Of a stretch of DNA of 64,000 nucleotides, positions 61,301 through 64,000 are shown piece after piece. The position numbers were made by a program, and so were the translations under genes. Origin of the DNA: Neckera pumila (lineage: Eukaryota; Streptophyta; Bryopsida; Hypnales; Neckeraceae); NCBI GenBank assembly GCA_963969595.1, contig OZ018415.1, positions 4,712,001 to 4,776,000 of the forward strand, written 5' to 3'. The notes below the pieces were generated by a model that saw only the letters and a list, made by a program, of their open reading frames with translations, had not been told where the DNA came from and made no database searches. Positions within the stretch are counted from its first letter, which is position 1; each line of letters starts with the position of its first letter.

Positions 61301-63897
61301 ATGCAATTCGTTCAGCAGTTATTGATGTTTGCAAGTTGCATAGCACAAGCAGACGTTTGTGGGTTTCCTTATATTGAGAAGCATTCTCGTCATGAGAATT
61401 TTTTTTGAACTTATTCACTCTATTTATTGTCATTTCAGATGACTGTTGTAAGAGCATGGTTGGGAAATTCTGAGACTGATTCAATCAGTCCAGACGGAGT
61501 CCCCACCAGTTTACTCAAGACTCTGGTCCACGCAATCGGCCTGAACAGTACTGGGACGGTTGCTGCTGCTAAGGTCTGATCTCAAGGATTTATTCATATT
61601 TCTGTAGAGTTGACGATTCTGTGAATATTTTTGTAAGGAAATCAGTACTCAGGTTTGTTTACTGGATGTTTCACTATTTCAGAACCATTTAATATGATTT
61701 CATTCATGCAGACTTTGGTGCTGCGAACACCACTTAATCCTTGAGTAAATTGATTTTTGGATTGCTATTTCCAGTCAGTGAGGGAAGCAATGAGATTTCA
61801 TGGTAGTGGACGATTTGACGGACTTTGTTTTCCTTGCTGGTTGTTTGCAGGAAGACGGGGCCGAGCCGGTGGTGTCCGGTAGTCCAACTGAGGCCGCTTG
61901 TCTTGGTTGGGGACTGAAGGTGTGATGCCGTTTTCTGTGATGGGGTTTTCTATTTGCAATGTACGTTTCAAGTTAATTTATCGTCCTCGTCCTCTGCAAT
62001 ACTATACGCTATTGTTTTTATTTAGTTTATCCTGTCAACCAGCTTGGAATGGATTTCAAGCAAACCCGTCATTCTTCTACTATTCGCCATGTGGAGACTT
62101 TCAATTCGACCAAAAAACGTGCTGGAGTTGTTTATGAGGTTCGTTTTTTTTTTTTTTTTCGGGTTTGGTTTTCCCTCTTTGTACTTGCTCCAAGGACCAC
62201 ACTCCCTCCATTGGCGGGAGTTGATCCCCCCGCCCCCAACCAAGTAGTTGAACGTGGTCCTTGGTGTTAAAGTTTTTCTTTCATTAATTAACATCTTTAA
62301 TGTCCTTAATTGGTGTTTCGATAGTGACTGGTTTCTATGTTTCACATGTCTATTGATGGACGAACGAGAATGAGATTATAGTGATAGTCTCACTTCTTTT
62401 ATACCCTCTTTTTTTCTCTTGCGGTCTGTTTTTAGGTAGATGGTTGTATTGGTAGTTTTGGTTTTGACTATTCTTTTCCATATTGAAGTTCTTTCTGATT
62501 CCCTGACCATCTTCTTTGTGATTCTCTGGTTCTTTCTACTTTCCCAGAATGAGGGTATTGTCGAAGCCCATTGGAAAGGAGCTGCAGAGATCGTTCTTGG
62601 TTTGTGTACAAGATTTGTAAACGAACATGGAGAAGTCCAAGTTCTGACTGCAGATAAGGTATATTATAGTTCAGACAAGGATCTGAAATAATGGAATATG
62701 TCTGGCTCAGAAAGTAATTGTCCATTTCCGTATGAATGTTGTATGAATACTGATAGTATTCTTAATTTTTGCAGAATTCCGAATTAAAGAATGTAATAGA
62801 AGGTATGGCCGCCAAGTCACTTCGATGCATTGCATTCGCATACCGACCACTTGAGGCCAATGAAGAGGTTCCTACCAATGAAGAAGACAGCTCGAATTGG
62901 AATCAGCCAGACGATAACTATATTCTCCTGGGCATTTGTGGTATCAAGGTGGGTGCATGACAGAACGTCTGCTATGCTTTGACTTTTACCTGACATTGTT
63001 GAGCGTATATTAGGTCAAGCTTGATGGGTTGTGGGTAACAAGTAGTATGGGCTTGTTCCTAATCGTTTCTCATCGTATTGTTGTTTGAGCAGGATCCCTG
63101 CAGACCTGGGGTGCGGGAAGCTGTTGAGCGATGTCAACGAGCAGGAGTAAAGGTGGATTGTCACTTAGACCGTTGGTGCATTTATTGCTGCAATTTCTCG
63201 TTTGACATCTGGTATATAGAATGCAGAGTGGTTTCTGAAACTTTTTGTGCGTGGATCTTCGTTAGGTGCGTATGGTTACCGGCGACAACAAATTTACAGC
63301 GAAGGCAATCGCCCAAGAATGTGGTATTCTGCATGAAGATGGACTAGTGGTCGAGGGCCCTGAGTTTAGAACCTGGGATGAAGCCCGTCTCAATAAGGAT
63401 TTAGAAAAACTTGTTGTAAGGATGCTCTTAACTCCGCTGGATGGATTGCATACTAGACCAACCAGTTGACTACTATCGTTACTTATTGAATTGCACTGGA
63501 CTGTCTATTACACTGCAATCAATTATGCCTCTGACACTATCCTCACAATCTATATACTGCAGGTGATGGCTAGGTCGTCCCCTACTGATAAACTGAAACT
63601 AGTAAAAGCGTTGAAGCTAAGAAGAGAGGTTGTGGCTGTGACTGGTGACGGAACGAATGATGCACCGGCGTTGCATGAGGTTCAATAGCCTTTCTTCTCT
63701 GCAAGTTTGATCGATGTTTTTATTCAATCTGATTTTAATAGTGTTATATCTTGGGAGGTACCGTTGAATGTGTCTGATGAGAAGTCTTGGCATTGCAGGC
63801 AGACATTGGTCTTTCAATGGGTATCGCAGGAACAGAAGTTGCAAAGGAGAGCTCTGACATCATTATTCTTGATGACAATTTCACTTCTGTTGTCAAG
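55397..63897 (+). CDS. ACA: ACA-type P-IIB autoinhibited calcium-transporting ATPase (5' 26 exons; continues past window)
   Basis: Coding exons: 55397-55516, 56112-56240, 56932-56971, 57170-57264, 57428-57559, 57738-57827, 57936-58005, 58435-58505, 58644-58727, 58856-58933, 59781-59852, 59949-60032, 60140-60222, 60521-60605, 60809-60864, 61006-61048, 61211-61294, 61439-61573, 61851-61919, 62043-62138, 62548-62658, 62775-62948, 63093-63152, 63266-63415, 63563-63679, 63799-63897. All introns are GT-AG and phases agree, giving about 809 codons of a usual 1000-1100. The N-terminus (LKQWR then [13 protein letters not shown], residues 36-60) is the calmodulin-binding autoinhibitory region of the ACA8/9/10 type. 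Then come two membrane segments, actuator TGES (298-301), PEGLPLAV of the calcium site (420-427), phosphorylated Asp463 in [14 protein letters not shown] (582) and [11 protein letters not shown] (764-774). The protein expels calcium from the cytosol using ATP. No defect was seen. The C-terminal membrane helices lie outside the window. Confidence 0.95.
62190..62264. repeat. Hairpin in calcium ATPase intron 20
   Basis: CCAAGGACCAC at 62190-62200 is exactly inverted at 62254-62264, with a C-rich loop between the arms. It is a possible very small MITE remnant inside the intron 62139-62547. Confidence 0.5.
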
Positions 63898-64000
63898 GTA
63901 TTTGGATGCAACTTAATTCCTAGAGGCCCAATCACCCATTATATGGTGGATGCCCTTTCTTTTTTGCGCTGCCTGTACTTAAATTTTGACTTTTATTGAA

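Overview
This is nuclear DNA from a plant. Two spliced, plant-type genes are legible: an ACA-type P-IIB calcium ATPase and a short HABP4-like protein. Both have GT-AG introns. They lie in AT-rich, repeat-dominated DNA. The repeats and intron-rich genes suit a bryophyte or other early-diverging streptophyte, but that placement is only a weak guess.

Layout. 0-2.6 kb is a GC-richer block with one long minus-strand reading frame interrupted by a single in-frame TAG, with a TATA box upstream. 2.6-15 kb is AT-rich and holds several inverted-repeat elements. These include a family with TTAA at both ends, two foldback elements with palindromic cores, a 1.1 kb duplication, and a 5'-truncated LINE with poly(A) and a 10 bp target duplication. 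The HABP4-like gene lies on the minus strand at 15.7-16.9 kb with an intron in its 5' UTR.

19.85-33.04 kb is the most unusual part: a compositionally distinct unit of about 13.2 kb bounded by short inverted repeats (GTACTACGNAGTACT) and read here as one large DNA transposon. It carries two convergent multi-exon genes. The plus-strand gene encodes a transposase-like protein. The minus-strand gene ends in a pre-SET, SET and post-SET module of the plant SUVR (SUV39-related H3K9 methyltransferase) type, and its long upstream part can be joined to the SET exons in phase. Both genes are decayed by at least eleven in-frame stops, most explicable by C-to-T or G-to-A transitions. Several introns and both ends are rich in the palindrome AGTACT.

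33-54 kb has no convincing gene. It holds more TTAA-ended elements, several MITE families, minisatellites and three copies of a short module. From 54 kb to the window end lies the ACA-type calcium pump, read through 26 coding exons (about 809 codons). They run from the calmodulin-binding N-terminus to the second conserved hinge motif. The C-terminal membrane domain lies beyond the window.
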